This document shows positions 1 through 12,313 of a DNA stretch of 64,000 bases, piece by piece. Positions within the stretch are counted from its first letter, which is position 1. The number at the start of each line of letters is the position of its first letter. Source of the stretch: Galaxea fascicularis (lineage: Eukaryota; Cnidaria; Anthozoa; Scleractinia; Euphylliidae); the NCBI GenBank assembly GCA_948470475.1, contig OX419340.1, positions 13,409,266 through 13,473,265 on the forward strand, in the 5' to 3' direction. Both the position numbers and the translations under genes were made by a program. Below the pieces are notes generated by a model. The model did no database searches. It was not told where the DNA came from and saw only the letters and a list, made by a program, of their open reading frames with translations.

Positions 1-427
1 TAAGACGAGCACCTAAAAAGAAAAAAAAAGACAGAAAAAGTCGGAATGTTATCAAGTTCTGGTCCACGTGTTGCAAAGAATTTACCCGCATAACGAAGTA
101 GTTTCTTTGTGAACAAAATTTACCCATAATATCAAACATCCTTTATGAAAGGTCCTTAACTTTGTTCAGCCTGGTTAGAGCCTTCAGCCTTTCATATTGA
201 AAGGAAAGGTACAAAATGTCTGAACTATTTCAACTTCTGGCAACAATTTGGGATGACACATGCTTGTTCACGTTACTTAATGTTTCCATGCATGGCAATG
301 GATTTTGACAGCCATGCTTCTCAGAATTCGGGTTTCTAAAACTTCTTTTTTTTGCACAAGTTAAACTTGATTTGTTGAAAAACTTTCAACAAATCAATAA
401 TTCAATTATTTTAAGTTTATCAGATAC

Positions 428-3400
428 CTTTTTGTGAACCGTGTCAGGGTTTCCTTCGAAGGTACATTACGGATTCCTCCTTCAGATGTTATCTCTTCTA
501 CCAGATGCGCTTCTACAGACAAGGTGTTCTCTGATTCTTCTTCATCAGATGGCGTTCTTTCAAATTAATGAGATTAAAAAATCAGAAAAAAAAAAGTTGA
601 ATAAACCATGAAGAAAATAACTCTTTCTAAATAATTTCATGACTGAATACACTAGCTTGGTGGTTGAATGAATAATATATAATTACTTATTAATTACTTA
701 ATTAAATAAAAATAAAAATAACAAAGAGGAGTTGCAACTTACTCTAAAAAGCCTTCAGTATCCAGAAATGTTCTGAAATCTACAGGAAATATAACACGAT
801 TAATATTTGCCTGGCACTGTTGGACTGCATTGATTGAGGCAGGGATCAAATTACATGTATATCATAGTGACTGGTTACACTTTTACTGATTAAATGCAGG
901 GAGTCTGCCTGATGGGTAATCAATGACATGACCTTCACATAACTCAAGGACTTAAACAAAAGTACTGGTCAAGATGGTTCTACACTGCACAGCCTGGTTT
1001 GATTGCAGGTGGAGGGTATCCCTAGTTTAGTTCACTATCAGAGCATAACAGCAATAATTGATTTCCAAGAAGCAAGTTGTACTATTGTTGCTGTCAAAAC
1101 TGAAATGTTGGGTGTGTTGCAAAGGGCTAAATTCTGTACACCACTTGGTATTTCAATTGTCCTTTCTCACAATGTTATGAACAGCCTGGAAAAAATCCTA
1201 CAACAGTCTGGTCTTATGGAAATTATTGTTAGTTTTCAACATAATTATCATGCAACAAATAAAGTCAAGAATCAAAGATATAAAAGAAGATGAATATTCA
1301 AACAGTCTCACAAAGATTCAGGTCTGCACAATGTTTTGTGTGGGAGATATTCAAAGAAATGTTTTACTCATATTAATAAGGGTTTTGTATGGAGACGCCA
1401 TGTTTGTGGCCCTCTGAGGGGCACAAATATGGCGGCCAGAAGCTACGTAACAGAAACATATGTCATAGAGTTTTGCTATAAAAGGCGTGTAGTCATCTTC
1501 TGAGGGCTCATAAACATCTATAGAGTACTTATTCTCATACAAGGACTGTTCAGATTGCAAAATCTCAGGGGATATGTCACTTTTTTTTACCAGTTCGTGA
1601 CAGCATTCTTGGTCTCCACTTTAATATTGTGTCATGCAAAAGCTTAGAAATTCAACCTCGCTTTATCAAAAGACATTAAAAAACCCTATCAAACCGAAAA
1701 TTTGTAAAAAGATAAGTCTTCAGCTGTTCTAATAACTAACTAAACTAAAATCTCAAAAGGATTGATAATTCCCTATTTTTTTTTAAATTTTGATGACATC
1801 ACATGAAAAACAAGAATTTTGGCTCTAATGGTCCTGATGACTGTCCAAAGTGCTAGAAGCAAATGAATGCACTTTGTACTAAGTTTATCTCATTAACCAC
1901 TTCCCAGTTTGACCCTAGTGTTTCATAAACTGATAGCCCATCTTACAGCTGTGTGCTCAGTGATTTGGTTTCTGAATGGAAACTTGGAGTTGACTTTGTT
2001 CACTTACAAACCTCAGTGCTTTTCATATGTATTAAAATGACTTACAATTTGCTGGCATAGCAACAGTTGACATGATTTACATACATGAAAAGAAGTGAGG
2101 ACCGGCTAGATAGGTAGCCTGAGCATGGGTGAAATTTTTGCTTGGCACACTAGATGGGGCAAAGTTGCTTACACAACAAACTTTATCTGTGGCAAACCAT
2201 TTTTTTTGGTATGCATACAATTTTTATCTTAGTGGTGCCAAACATTTTCTGTTGTGTAAATCAGCCTAAAGTCATCTCTAACCTCACCTTCACACAAAGG
2301 CAGGCCCCACTTCCTCAAAGAGTGGTTAAAGTTAGCAGAGGATGTTACTATCCAGCATATAAACATGTGTAATGTACAGGCCCAGAAAATATTCATACCT
2401 CCCCCCATGGAAGGTTGAGGGAAATTCCAAGGGGGGATGGGTGACAGCAAAAGCAAGTTTTTAAAGAATAGTAAGGAGCTAAATTGGAATTTCCAGAGGG
2501 GTGGGGGGGTGCTCAGTTCAAAAAAACCATCTGTGGGGGAGGTATAGATATTTTGAACCACACAATCTACAGTGTAGTTGCAATAGATTAATTTTATCCA
2601 CTGGATAATATCAACTGGATCCAATAAAATCTACAACTAAAGGGTCCTGGGTCCAAAAGCACACAACTGTAAAAACAGGATGAGCTAATTCTTGGTAGGA
2701 ATATAAAGAAAGCCAAATTTGAGAAAGTCAAGGAACTGCTTACAATATTATTAACTCTTAAACTCCCAGAAGTGATAAGCATATAACAAAACAAAACAGG
2801 TGGTGAGAATACACAAACCCATCAACCAGAGAGTGTTATCTTGATATAAAACCAAATTCTCTCAACTAATGTAGAAGGAACTGTATAACAGCTAGAAAGG
2901 AGAATTAATAATCAGATCTTGAGAGTTAAAGGGTTAAGGCACATTTAATTATTTGTTAATACTTATTACTTTATCACATAATTAATGTCCGTATGTAGAA
3001 AGAGTAATTTACTATTAAAGTTACCTGATCTGGCATCAGATGAGTCTGAGTAATTGACAAATGCAATCCCTGATCCAAGTGATGTTGGTAAATTGTCCTG
3101 GTCATTTTTAGGTTTCAAAATGTTGGCTGCATCTGGGAGACGCCCAGCAAAGTCTTTCATCGAGTCAAAAAATGTTTTGTTCTCTTGGTAGATATAAAAG
3201 CAGGTAGTGAGATTAGTTCTAGAATTAACTGAGTACCAAAATCACTGATTCTAATTGCACAGTTCTGAATGAACATACTGTATCTGTGGTTGCTCATATA
3301 GATGTTTACTGGGGCTGTCGTGTAATGACAACTTTTTCACATCAGACACCTAAAAACAGCTCACCAAACACATAACATACACAAACGTGCTCTTATCTTA

Positions 3401-6400
3401 TGTCTATGTACAAGCTCAAGTTGAAATAGACTAGTCTACACTTTTACAAACAATTTTATCAAAGCTCACTTTTTTCAATATCATTTTAAAAATTGCTGCT
3501 ACAGCAATTAAAGTGCAATTTATGTGTAAATTGGCATATGTGAGACCTTCCAAGGGGGCTATCTCAGGGCCACTGCCACATCTTTTTTGTAACAATGTCA
3601 CCCTAAACTTTCCCAAGCAAATGTCTTTACCACTAAAAATTTATTCCATAACTTTCCAAATGCACCTAATGGTGGATAATGTGTCAGGCTAGTCAACATT
3701 ATGGTAATTCCCTCTGCTTCCTGTTCTTGGTGACAGTAATGTCTTTTGTAAGTCATAATAATACAGAGGGTTTTAAGTCCAAGGATCCCTTACAGTATCA
3801 TTCTTTGCTGACTCTTGTTGATAGATATACAGGGTAGTTTGGTTTTTTGCCCATTTCTCGTAAAAGAAATTATTTGATTCTACGAGGGAACAATGAAAGC
3901 AGTCAGATTGTTAAGATCAACTCTCAGTTTATGGACCCTAATACCTACTGCCATCAACTCCAGCTATAAGGAACTCCCAAGTGCTGTTACAGACAGCATA
4001 TTCAGTTCAGAATATGCTTACCGTCTTCACTTGGTGAGTGAAGAGAGTGATTTAATAAATCACTAAACTTAAAACACACTCTAACTCAAGAAGTGTCGTC
4101 GGTGAGTGAAGAAACTGTAAACATGCATGAAACCTTTGACAATGCTAGTCATGGTCAGTCATACAAAATATACATGTAACATACAGCAATTTGGCCTGCT
4201 TTAAATAGTTTCTAGTTACAAGCATCATTCTGTGCTTTTATCTGCCGTGATTAATTTGTTATTAATGACCCAGCCACATACTCTGGTAAATACCAGATTG
4301 AATTGGCATATCTATAACCCCCGGCCTCGTGCACGCTACTGGTGTACACCACCAAAAATTGTACTTTATTCCCCTCTTGTGCATTTATTCAACCTCAGAT
4401 CATGATGAAAATTTACACAAACTTCAGGAAGCTAAACCTCTTCTGAACTAAGTTATTTTTTTACTCAGACAGGTGTTGTAAAAAGAGAAAATAACAAAAG
4501 AGTGGTAAAAAAAACGCCCATTTTGAACATCTCGCGTAACATTTGCAGTCTGACCGGCACATTTTCGGATTTCTCCGCCCCAGATAAATATAGGACTTCT
4601 ATTCTCTCAAAAAGAAAAAACTACTCATGAGCATTCTGTATCTTAAAAATTTTCGCCTCAGCGAAAGCAATAACAAAGTTACGGTAATGAACAACAAGGG
4701 TGCTGATAATTTCACACCGTCCTTAGTGAAATGGTCAAATGTTTTGCGACTGTTCTTTTTACACTTTCGATGATTCATATGATCCCAATAAAAGATATTC
4801 CGAATGTTCATAAGTTAAGCTTGTTTCCTGCGGTATTTTTTTTTTAGTTAGATAAGCCCAGCTGTTAAGTTTGACCCAGTTTTCAAGGTCAGACTGCCGT
4901 TCTTGAGACGTGAAAATAGCGGACGGTGTGCAATGGCTTGAATTACGGATTTCTATGCGTGCCAAGGCACAAATAAAATGTGCCTAAAGTGTGCCATAAC
5001 TGTGCCAAAACTGTGCCAAAACCGTGCCATAGGATGTCCGTGGTTAAAGAATTGAAGTATTTTCTAAAACGTTTTAATTTTCTTCTCTCTGCATCAAAGT
5101 AAAGCCTTAAAAAAAAAAGATCACCCAGAATCTTTAAAAACCGGTGTGAAAAGTTGGAAACTGCCTTGTGAAACTGAGGGTGCTTTCGATTGGGAAATCC
5201 GGATTTAGATCTTAAAATCCGGATCTTCGGATTTCCAATCGAACACAAAATCCGAAAACGGATTTCGCGACGGATTTCGTTAATTGAAATCCTTCCCCCA
5301 CATGGATTTCAATTAACGAAATCCGTCGCGAAATCCGTTTTCGGATTTTGTGTTCGATTGGAAATCCGAAGATCCGGATTTTAAGATCTAAATCCGGATT
5401 TCCCAATCGAAAGCACCCTGAAAAAGTAATTCAGATCGCATAATCCGATCAATTAAATGAATGTGAACTGTGTTTTCGGTGTATCAAATTTAATTTGCAT
5501 AACTGCAAAAATAATTCTACCTTTAGAGTTGAAGGTATCAAATGAATGAAAATAGCTAGGTCATGTGTGTAAATATTTAAATGAAACCATTGTGTCTCAT
5601 CTAATTTTGTCCTCTTAAAAAATAATCCAGATCGCATGTCCTGCTGATCACTGTAAATAAGCGTCTGTTTTTCGTTGTGTCAAATTTAATTTGCATACTG
5701 GAAAAATAAGCTAAAATTCTAAATTTAGAGATTGAAGGCATCGAGGAAATTTAGAAATGGGACGTGTGTGTACAGTTTGATGAAATTTTATTGTCGTTCC
5801 TAATTTTTGTGTTCACCTTTTATTTCACTGACAAATTGAGTATAAACCCCGGCGAACCAAACTGCTTAAAATGTGCCACAAGTGTGCCACAAGTGTGCCA
5901 AAAGTGTGCCAAAACTGTGCCATGACTGTGCCTTAGAATGTTTTTTCCCATGCTAATGCACGAAAATTATGCATTTCAGCGAAGCACAAATTTCGTGCAC
6001 ATGCACGGTGTTACGCTCGTGTACACCAGTAGCGTGCGCGAGGCCCCCCATGCAATACCTACTTGTTAGTTGTGATGTTGTATTTCCAAAGCCTTCCATT
6101 TTCTTGCCAGTTGGCCCTATCATTGCTGCAATTTTATACAGAAACAAGTTTACTTGCATTGTAATATTCACAACAAAAAGAGATCGACTTCAGTCCCTGT
6201 ACAAAGCCAATCATTCTCCAGTTATTCATATTTTAAATACTGTTCTTGCATCTGATTGGCTATTACCAGACAGCTTATACTGTTAAAAGAACCTTTGGGA
6301 GTAACTGGAGAACACAGACCATTGTGCATGCTGCGATAGCACAGTTTCATTTGAATAATTATCATGTTCCTTTTTGAACTGCAGAGTGTGTGCACCAAGC

Positions 6401-9400
6401 CCTTTTGGCACTTGAAAAACAGGTTGCTGGGCCACTTTTGCAATTGTCTCCACTTTATACCAGCTTCTACAATACTGTAATATTATTGTTGTGCTCTTAT
6501 CCAGCCGACAAGAATGCTTTCCGGTTTACCATAATGTAATGTAAAAACATTAATTTACCCAGCCTTTAAACTGGACAGCTGAGGTACCTTGGACCTCTCT
6601 TTCACAAACCAAGCAAGTTTAGTTGAACATCCCAGGTGAGAGAGCTTAGGCAGACATGATCGGAGGATTCCAGTAACTCGCAAGCCTCCCAACAGCCAAT
6701 TCAAAGCACAACAACAGGGAATATCCCTTTTAACTCTCAAACTGAAAACAGATCATCACCTACCATGTATGGTTGATGTGCCACTTCCCTCAACATTGAA
6801 AAGAAGTCCAACAAGCTCCTAGCAGAAATCAAATCAGATTCCGAAACATTTTTTTTTGTAGTTTAATAGTTTTGATCTTGGTCTTAAAATGTGAACAGTT
6901 ACAAATAGAGACAGATGCACACCATTTAACTAATGCACCATATGAATAACAACTGATTAAGTCCTCTTCCATATTAAAGATCCCAAACAAGACTTGTAAC
7001 CATCGTTGTAAAGGGCTGTACAAGTCATACATGTACTTCAACTAAGTACAAAGCAATGAGATGCCTGAACAGTTTTTGTCATATCACAATCAAAAAATAA
7101 ATGTTAGAGGAGTTAAAACAAATGAACAAAAAAGGCAAAAAGGTGAGTCCATCATTTTCAGCCAACTGTATATACTAAAAAGTCAGTTTGACCACTTTTC
7201 CATAAAGGTTACTGACACTGAAGCAAAGGTCTGTCATAACAGAGTTAACCAGTCTTTAAACCCTAATTTAGAGTAAAAAACATCCTTGTGACATCAATTC
7301 TTTATATAAAGAGTGCTCGGTCGATGTAAGGACATGATCAGACAAGATGAATTTCTTTGATATTTCAACAAATTCTCCCCCCACCCACAATTGGAAATGA
7401 ACAGGGCAGCAAATGAGAATTGCAATTTTTATCTAAGGGTTTAAAAGGTTTTAAAAGGGATGGGTCCTCCCAAGAGCAAGGCTCAGAAATATAAAAAAAT
7501 AAAGATGTAATATTTTATTATGGGTCTACAAAATAATAGAAAATTAAAAAAAGGCTGTAGCACATAGGAATTCGCATCCCTTTTTGGTCTTACCGGTATT
7601 CTGTCACAGAATATGGCATTGGGTAATAATGACTGTGTAATAATAATATTGAAAAAGAACATTGACAACAAACTTTGTAACCTACAGTGATAATTTTTGG
7701 CTCCAAAGTCACCTAACATTTAAAACTTGTTCCTAATAAATCCACAGCTTTACAGCAGACTTCTCAATCATGATGTCAGAGGCTCAACTTTCAACTTCAA
7801 TTCCTCTGTTTTCATTTATTTTTCGTATGAAATGTCTAGCCAAGGTCAAAATGTCGAATATTCATCACTCCATATTTGTATAACACTGAAATTTTGCAAG
7901 ACGGGTAAGAAAGTCATATCCTACATGAAAATGTAAAAAGATAGACCACAAAAAATTTTGACCGTATGGGGACACTTTTATTTTTCCACCATTAAACACT
8001 ACTGAAATCTAAGATGATCTGATTTAAGCTTCCCCAACAGACAAGGGTATGGGAACTCACTGCTTACTTTTGTCACAGAGCAAGTCTCCAGTTACAATAA
8101 TATTATAAATTAATTATTATTTTGCAGAGTAATCACTTACTGATGCAGTAGCTCTCACCCGCTCATTAACGGCATCACCTTTTAGATAATCTCTCTGGCC
8201 AGTAAAACCTACAAAAATCACATCATAATAATAAATTATTGTAGACATATGACTCTGTGCTACTACTGAATTTTCACAGAACCATCTCTTAGCATTCTTC
8301 AGATAATGAAAGAGATACATTGCAAATCAAAAGTAATAGCCAAGTTGCCTACAAGGAAAAAATAGAGACTTAAGATCACATAATCATTACTTGGAAAGTA
8401 TAACAGCCAGTGAAATCATGTCAGGCTATCATCAAAGTTAATAATTGTATGCAATCCTGTGACGATGGTCGGACTAAATCAATTAAATATTGAATTAATT
8501 ATTATTGTGAAACTCACCAAACCATGAACACCAAGAATTATTTCTGAAAAGTTTATTGTTCTTCAACCAATCAGGAGCTAACCAGTTTGTAGTATAGCCA
8601 TCCTGTATCTGATTGGTTAAATTCTTATGCAACACAATAGACACTCCAGAAATAAAAATATCTGTGGCGTTCATGGTCTTCTGAGTTTCAAAGTAAAAAA
8701 AAACAGAGGCAAAAATAAAGGCTTGAACAAAATTTCATCCCAGTAGGTGAGGTGAGCTACCCACTGAAACATCACCCCAGCTGAAGGAGCTGACTATTTT
8801 CCTAACTGCAAAAGATGAAGTATTCACAAATTCATGATGCATTATTAAAAAAACAGATGATAGAATCGCTTAGAACTGTGAAGGGTGTTTTCAACTCAGT
8901 TCTGTGAAGTGGATATTTCATAAAACACTTGTCTTTGACATATTGGTGATTAAATTACCAATGATCAAAGTACCATAATTGTAATAATTATTAAGACAAT
9001 AATAATAACAATAATAAAAATAATAATAATATCATTATTATTATAATTACTGTTACAAATATAAAAAAACAAACCTTCAGCTTCTCTAATGGCATCTGCT
9101 TTGTGTCGAAGGCCACTTCTAAACTCGGAATGGCCGTTGCTTGCTAGATAACAAAGAATTTTTAGAACCTAAAAGTAGATGCCAAAAAGGGGCAACATGT
9201 AAGTGTAGTTTTTGTTCCTATCTTAGGTTAAACACCTTAGCTCTTAGATAAGTTGTGAACATTTAATACATCCTACACCACAGTCACCTAATTATACTGA
9301 TAGATCATTATACATACCTACAAGTCTTGGGACAAATTCACACCTGTGGCACTTTTTTACACACACCAAACAAACAGTCATGCGCGAATTCATCTACACT

Positions 9401-12313
9401 TCCTCAGCCCCTCCCCCCTGCAATGTTGGACATGTGTACACGCTATTTCTTCAGAGTTTCAACATTGTATTGGGGGGGGGGGGGGGAAGCAACACATTTT
9501 GAAACGGATTACAGTGCTTTTTTAAAACTCTGTTTTCAAAACACAGAAAATTAATGCAATTACACAAGTGTCCCAAGGAATTTAGTCCACCATTGTAGCA
9601 TTATAGTCCGCACAGTTCTTAAGACTTATGAATGCATTCTGCCTTGTTCACTATGTACTCTATAGGGGTAACTAAAACCCCAATACACAGCACCCAACAC
9701 AGCTGTTAGTACAAGTCATACCACTTGGAAAGGCCCCCTTCTCATAACTGCATCCCAATGTACAGTGTAGGGTTTGTTCTTATTTTAGGTCAAAATTTTA
9801 ATCTAAATTAAAATTAATTTTAATTTTTAAAAATATTAACATTATTATTAGTTACTTTATGTTGGCACTGAAGAAAAAATGAAAACAAAATTCATTAATA
9901 TTCACAGTTGTTGAGTTAACCTTGTATTTGATGTTTGGAGATTGCTTTTTTAGTCTGTTAACTAAAAAATCCAGAAGAGAGTTGCAGCTACTAATTGATT
10001 CGTATGTTATTTCTGATGAGTGAATTCATCAAGGAAAACACCATCAAAGGCAGCTTTTACATTAGCACTGATACTAGCATGAAGTTATGGACAAAAAACT
10101 CAGAACTTGACAATAAAAACTAAGAGGAATAAAAAAGAAGAAGACCATGAAAAATCATTGAATTTTGTAGCATGAGGAAATGGAGACATTGACTTGATGG
10201 TGAATAAAAGCATGGAATATTCTTCAAAATGTAGCTGCAGGGTACAATCATAACAAAGGAACCCTAATATCATGGTCCCCATCAGAATGAGCTACTCTCT
10301 CTTGGGGCTCTATACAGGATGACTTTAATACAACTATGATTACGTAACCCTGGTGTGCCTCAAACGAGACAATAAGTAATTACATTGTAGGTTGTTAATG
10401 AGTAATCAATTACATATAGTAATCAACTGATTACTCATTGAGTATTGCCACTATTCAAAGAGCAATCAATGAGTAATTGAACACAACAAAAAAGTTTGTG
10501 GAGCATCGATTACTCATCGTTATCACAGATGAATTTTGTTACATCTTAATTTTGACTGGCAAGCTTGAGTGTTCAACTGGATTTGGAAATCTTCCAATAA
10601 ATGTAATCACCATGTATTGCATTTTCCTCTAGGTTCCTATGAAAACTTATGATAATCATAAACAAATTCAGTAGCAGTGCGTCATAATTAATTTTGTTTT
10701 TCTATTTCCCTTACAATAATTTGTGGATGCCCACTTCAAAAATCCTGTCTAAAAGTTGTTGTCATAGCATCTTGTACCTCCATTATATTCACCATCTGAT
10801 GCATTTTTGTCCTATGAAACCTTTATATATATATATATATATATACAGCACATACAAAATTCTACTGCACAGTGAAGTTCTGCAACACACAAGTTTCTGC
10901 CCAACCACTTCAATATGAATCACTGTACCATTTAAAAAAGCTTTATTTTATAATTTAGCCAAATTTTGAGTAAAGAAGACTACCACATGAAGTAGCAATA
11001 TCATGGAGGGTTAACTACAAAAATGAAAAGCAGGCAATTACATAATTCCATGCACTGAATAAACTCTTTAAGTTTACATGCAACTTTGTAGGTATTAATA
11101 GTACTTTGAAGCAAAACAAGAAAAGGACATGGAAAGGATACTGTTGATTTCTTGATAAATATAACCAGGTGTTGGAATATCATCATCAGAGGTGTACTTG
11201 TTAAGCATTGGAATCTATTTGAAACAAATTGTAATTATTAGTTGAAAAACGGACACTCTTACTGTATAATAAAGACAATCACTACGTAACTTCCCTAATA
11301 CAGTCAAATCTCTCATAGCCACCAGAAAAGGTGAATAGTCGGAATTAAACGTGCATTGTGCACAGCGAGAGTTTTTGCACTGGAATGTGAATCAGAGGCA
11401 ACCACATGTCCAACAGTGGTACGAAACAAAATGTTTTGTTTTATTACAATTCAGTTATTATTGTTATTGTTGTTCTTGTTATAATTCTGGTATTAACAGG
11501 AAAATCAAGGGGTCCAGAAGGGGGTCCAGAAGGGGGTTCAGAAGGGGGTCCAGATTTTGTCTACACCCCAGTTCTTGTAAGCAACCACCTCCCATTAGTA
11601 ACTACTTTGTAAATAATCGTTTTGTTTCTCAGTCAAAGACTGTTTGAAAACCTCTCTCATGAGCGATCATGACTCAAATTTCTTGAGCAACCACAACCAC
11701 TTTTTAGGCCAGAAATTTGACATATTCTTTTGTTTTCTGTTTCCAGTAAGCTAGTATGATCATGTATTAAAAAATCATTACTCAAATGTCTCCAAAGTTC
11801 AGATTTTAAAAGCACTGATCCGGAGTGCCGACAGATAATAGAAGTTTACATACAAAACCCATGGCTACAATGAGATCTGTTGGTAAACAGCAATTGTTGC
11901 AGTGATCTGTTGCAAAATGTTATACAAAGCTTCAACAGTGGTATGATAAGATTTTCCAGATCTTAATCGATGTGAAATATGCCAGTGCTTTGTCCTTTTA
12001 ACCTAATTTTAGCTAAAAAGTCAATATATTTAAGAAAATAGTCAATCAATTCAGTTTTGGGTTTATTTTGTTGATTTTTCTGGTAAGCGACCACCTCCCG
12101 TAAGCGACCACTTTGTCGTAGCTGGGGTGGTCGCTTCCGAGAGCTCTAGTTGACTGCTTTCTGCAGAACAATACTTCCATTGATCTCACATAATTTTCAA
12201 CGAATGATTAAAAAATAACATAAGCTATACTTCAAGAAAAATAGTACCTTCTTTGCGAATGAAAACGTCTCTGAAACTCTCTCCTTGACGCTTGCGGCCA
12301 TTTGACCAGCCAT
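428..12313 (-). CDS. TEPSIN: tepsin (AP-4 complex accessory protein), 3' end off the left edge
   Basis: Ten coding exons: 12248-12313, 11142-11214, 9921-10012, 9075-9168, 8141-8208, 6764-6818, 6063-6125, 3025-3183, 743-779 and 428-556. All introns are GT-AG and every phase matches, giving 278 residues plus two bases of the next codon. Tepsin is an ENTH-domain protein that binds the AP-4 coat at the trans-Golgi network. Residues 15-140 match the ENTH domain: TSDDDIPTPGY at 30-40 (human has TSDDDVPCPGY), VLKIL at 78-82, and the helices around HKADAIREAE. A GFG motif at 161-163 and the segment from FFDS at about residue 175 match conserved parts of the human linker. Exon 10, from about residue 247 (LSVEAHLVEEIT), matches the start of the VHS-like domain. 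The rest of that domain and the C-terminal AP-4-binding motifs lie beyond base 1. The start ATG at 12313 precedes the first ENTH residues as in human. Exons 7 and 9 are small and were placed by phase and similarity; they are the least certain. Confidence 0.85.
1396..1433. repeat. short imperfect palindrome in a tepsin intron
   Basis: The sequence reads CGCCATGTTTGTGGCC, CTCTGAG, then its near reverse complement GGGCACAAATATGGCG. It is a compact foldback of the MITE-core type. An open minus-strand stretch to its right (1441-1590) looks weakly protein-like but has no partner exon in phase with the tepsin exons. Confidence 0.5.
2386..2554. mobile_element. foldback (MITE-like) element, about 170 bp
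   Basis: The left end AAAATATTCATACCTCCCCC is mirrored at the right end by GGGGGAGGTATAGATATTTT. The inner halves also pair (GGAAATTCCAA against TTGGAATTTCC). It has no coding capacity and lies in the tepsin intron between exons 8 and 9. The class is unknown. Confidence 0.65.
2751..2936. repeat. dispersed repeat family, member 1
   Basis: The ends are inverted (TTAACTCTTAAACTCCC against GAGAGTTAAAGGGTTAA). The core phrase, a run like CTTGATATAAAACCAAATTCTC, recurs in related form near 7320-7400, 18535-18620 and 60560-60640. Four related copies in one window mark an abundant short nonautonomous element. Confidence 0.55.
4979..5031. repeat. TGTGCCA-based minisatellite, left array
   Basis: About five units of an 11-base motif, TGTGCCAAAAC with variants, in direct repeat. 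The sister array at 5871-5933 has the same motif in the same orientation near the other end of the enclosing TIR element. Confidence 0.75.
5177..5419. mobile_element. near-perfect palindromic foldback element, 116-bp arms
   Basis: Bases 5177-5292 and 5304-5419 are reverse complements with no mismatch that I could find, around an 11-base loop (5293-5303). Because of this symmetry both strands carry the same open frame over the arms. The arms are rich in the word GGATTT/AAATCC, and the ends read AGGGTGCTTTCG. Such identity between arms suggests a young insertion or active gene conversion. It sits inside the 4323-6045 element. Confidence 0.85.
5430..5815. repeat. diverged direct duplication, two units of about 190 bp
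   Basis: The phrases CAGATCGCAT, TCAAATTTAATTTGCATA and a 'TTTAGAG.TTGAAGG' block occur in the same order in 5430-5620 and 5622-5815. The units have diverged clearly, so the duplication predates the neighbouring palindrome. Confidence 0.6.
5871..5933. repeat. TGTGCCA-based minisatellite, right array
   Basis: About six direct units of TGTGCCA plus four variable bases, matching the array at 4979-5031. It ends about 85 bases before the right terminal repeat. Confidence 0.75.
7300..7400. repeat. dispersed repeat family, member 2 (partial)
   Basis: The phrase GACATGATCAGACAAGATGA followed by TTGATATTTCAACAAATTCTC matches the copy near 18540-18600 closely. It lies in a tepsin intron. The rest of 6830-8130 shows no other structure that I can name. 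Confidence 0.5.
8988..9052. repeat. AAT/TAA-rich simple repeat
   Basis: An imperfect AATAAT run with one ATTATT turn, just downstream (on the minus strand) of tepsin exon 4. Confidence 0.6.
9472..9486 (+). repeat. poly-G run of 15
   Basis: Fifteen consecutive G between TATT and AAGC, in the tepsin intron between exons 3 and 4. The length is likely to vary or to be a sequencing artefact. Confidence 0.8.
10824..10845. repeat. (TA)n microsatellite
   Basis: Eleven TA units in a tepsin intron. Confidence 0.85.
11301..12156. mobile_element. pogo/Tigger-like nonautonomous DNA element in tepsin intron 1
   Basis: The left end reads CAGTCAAAT...TAGCCACC and the right end is the reverse complement of CAGTCAACTAGAGCTCTCGG...GCGACCACC. 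CAGT termini are typical of pogo/Tigger elements. Subterminal copies of AAGCGACCACC occur near 12085-12110 and 12130, with a relative near 11580. A 12-base GGTCCAGAAGGG tandem (about 3.5 units) lies at 11514-11556. No transposase frame remains. Confidence 0.55.

Larger units (their letters stand above)
4323..6045. mobile_element. 1.72 kb TIR element inside tepsin intron 7
   Basis: The ends are 27-bp inverted repeats (4323-4349 and 6019-6045) that differ at one base; each begins GGCCTCG and contains CACGCTACTGGTGTACAC. Inside are two arrays of a TGTGCCA-based tandem repeat placed near opposite ends, a degenerate 190-bp duplication, and a nested perfect palindrome (5177-5419). No transposase reading frame is seen, so it is nonautonomous. 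The right end stops 18 bases before the 3' end of tepsin exon 7. No clear target-site duplication was found. Confidence 0.7.

Noticed and set aside
1..427. Search for the next tepsin exon at the left edge
   Set aside because: No stretch continues the VHS-like domain in phase with an acceptor, so the exon is probably outside the window.
1351..1590. Minus-strand frame with YSIDVYEPSEDDYTPFIAKL, considered as an extra exon or BAH-like domain
   Set aside because: It has no splice sites in phase with tepsin exons 8 and 9, and part of it lies over a foldback repeat.
2229..2624. 131-codon minus-strand frame
   Set aside because: It covers a foldback element, has no family resemblance and an unconvincing composition.
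5177..5419. Mirror-image open frames on both strands
   Set aside because: They are a consequence of the perfect palindrome and not genes.
4979..5933. Evenly repeated TGTGCCA arrays, considered as CRISPR-like
   Set aside because: Units are 11 bases without unique spacers, no cas genes are present, and the context is eukaryotic.
6555..6740. Minus-strand 61-codon frame between tepsin exons 6 and 7, first read as part of the VHS-like domain
   Set aside because: It cannot be joined in phase to its neighbours, and the true start of the VHS-like domain is found further downstream at 428-556.
11351..11647. Plus-strand frames with repeated RGSRRG or GPEGG peptides
   Set aside because: They arise from the 12-base GGTCCAGAAGGG tandem inside a DNA element.
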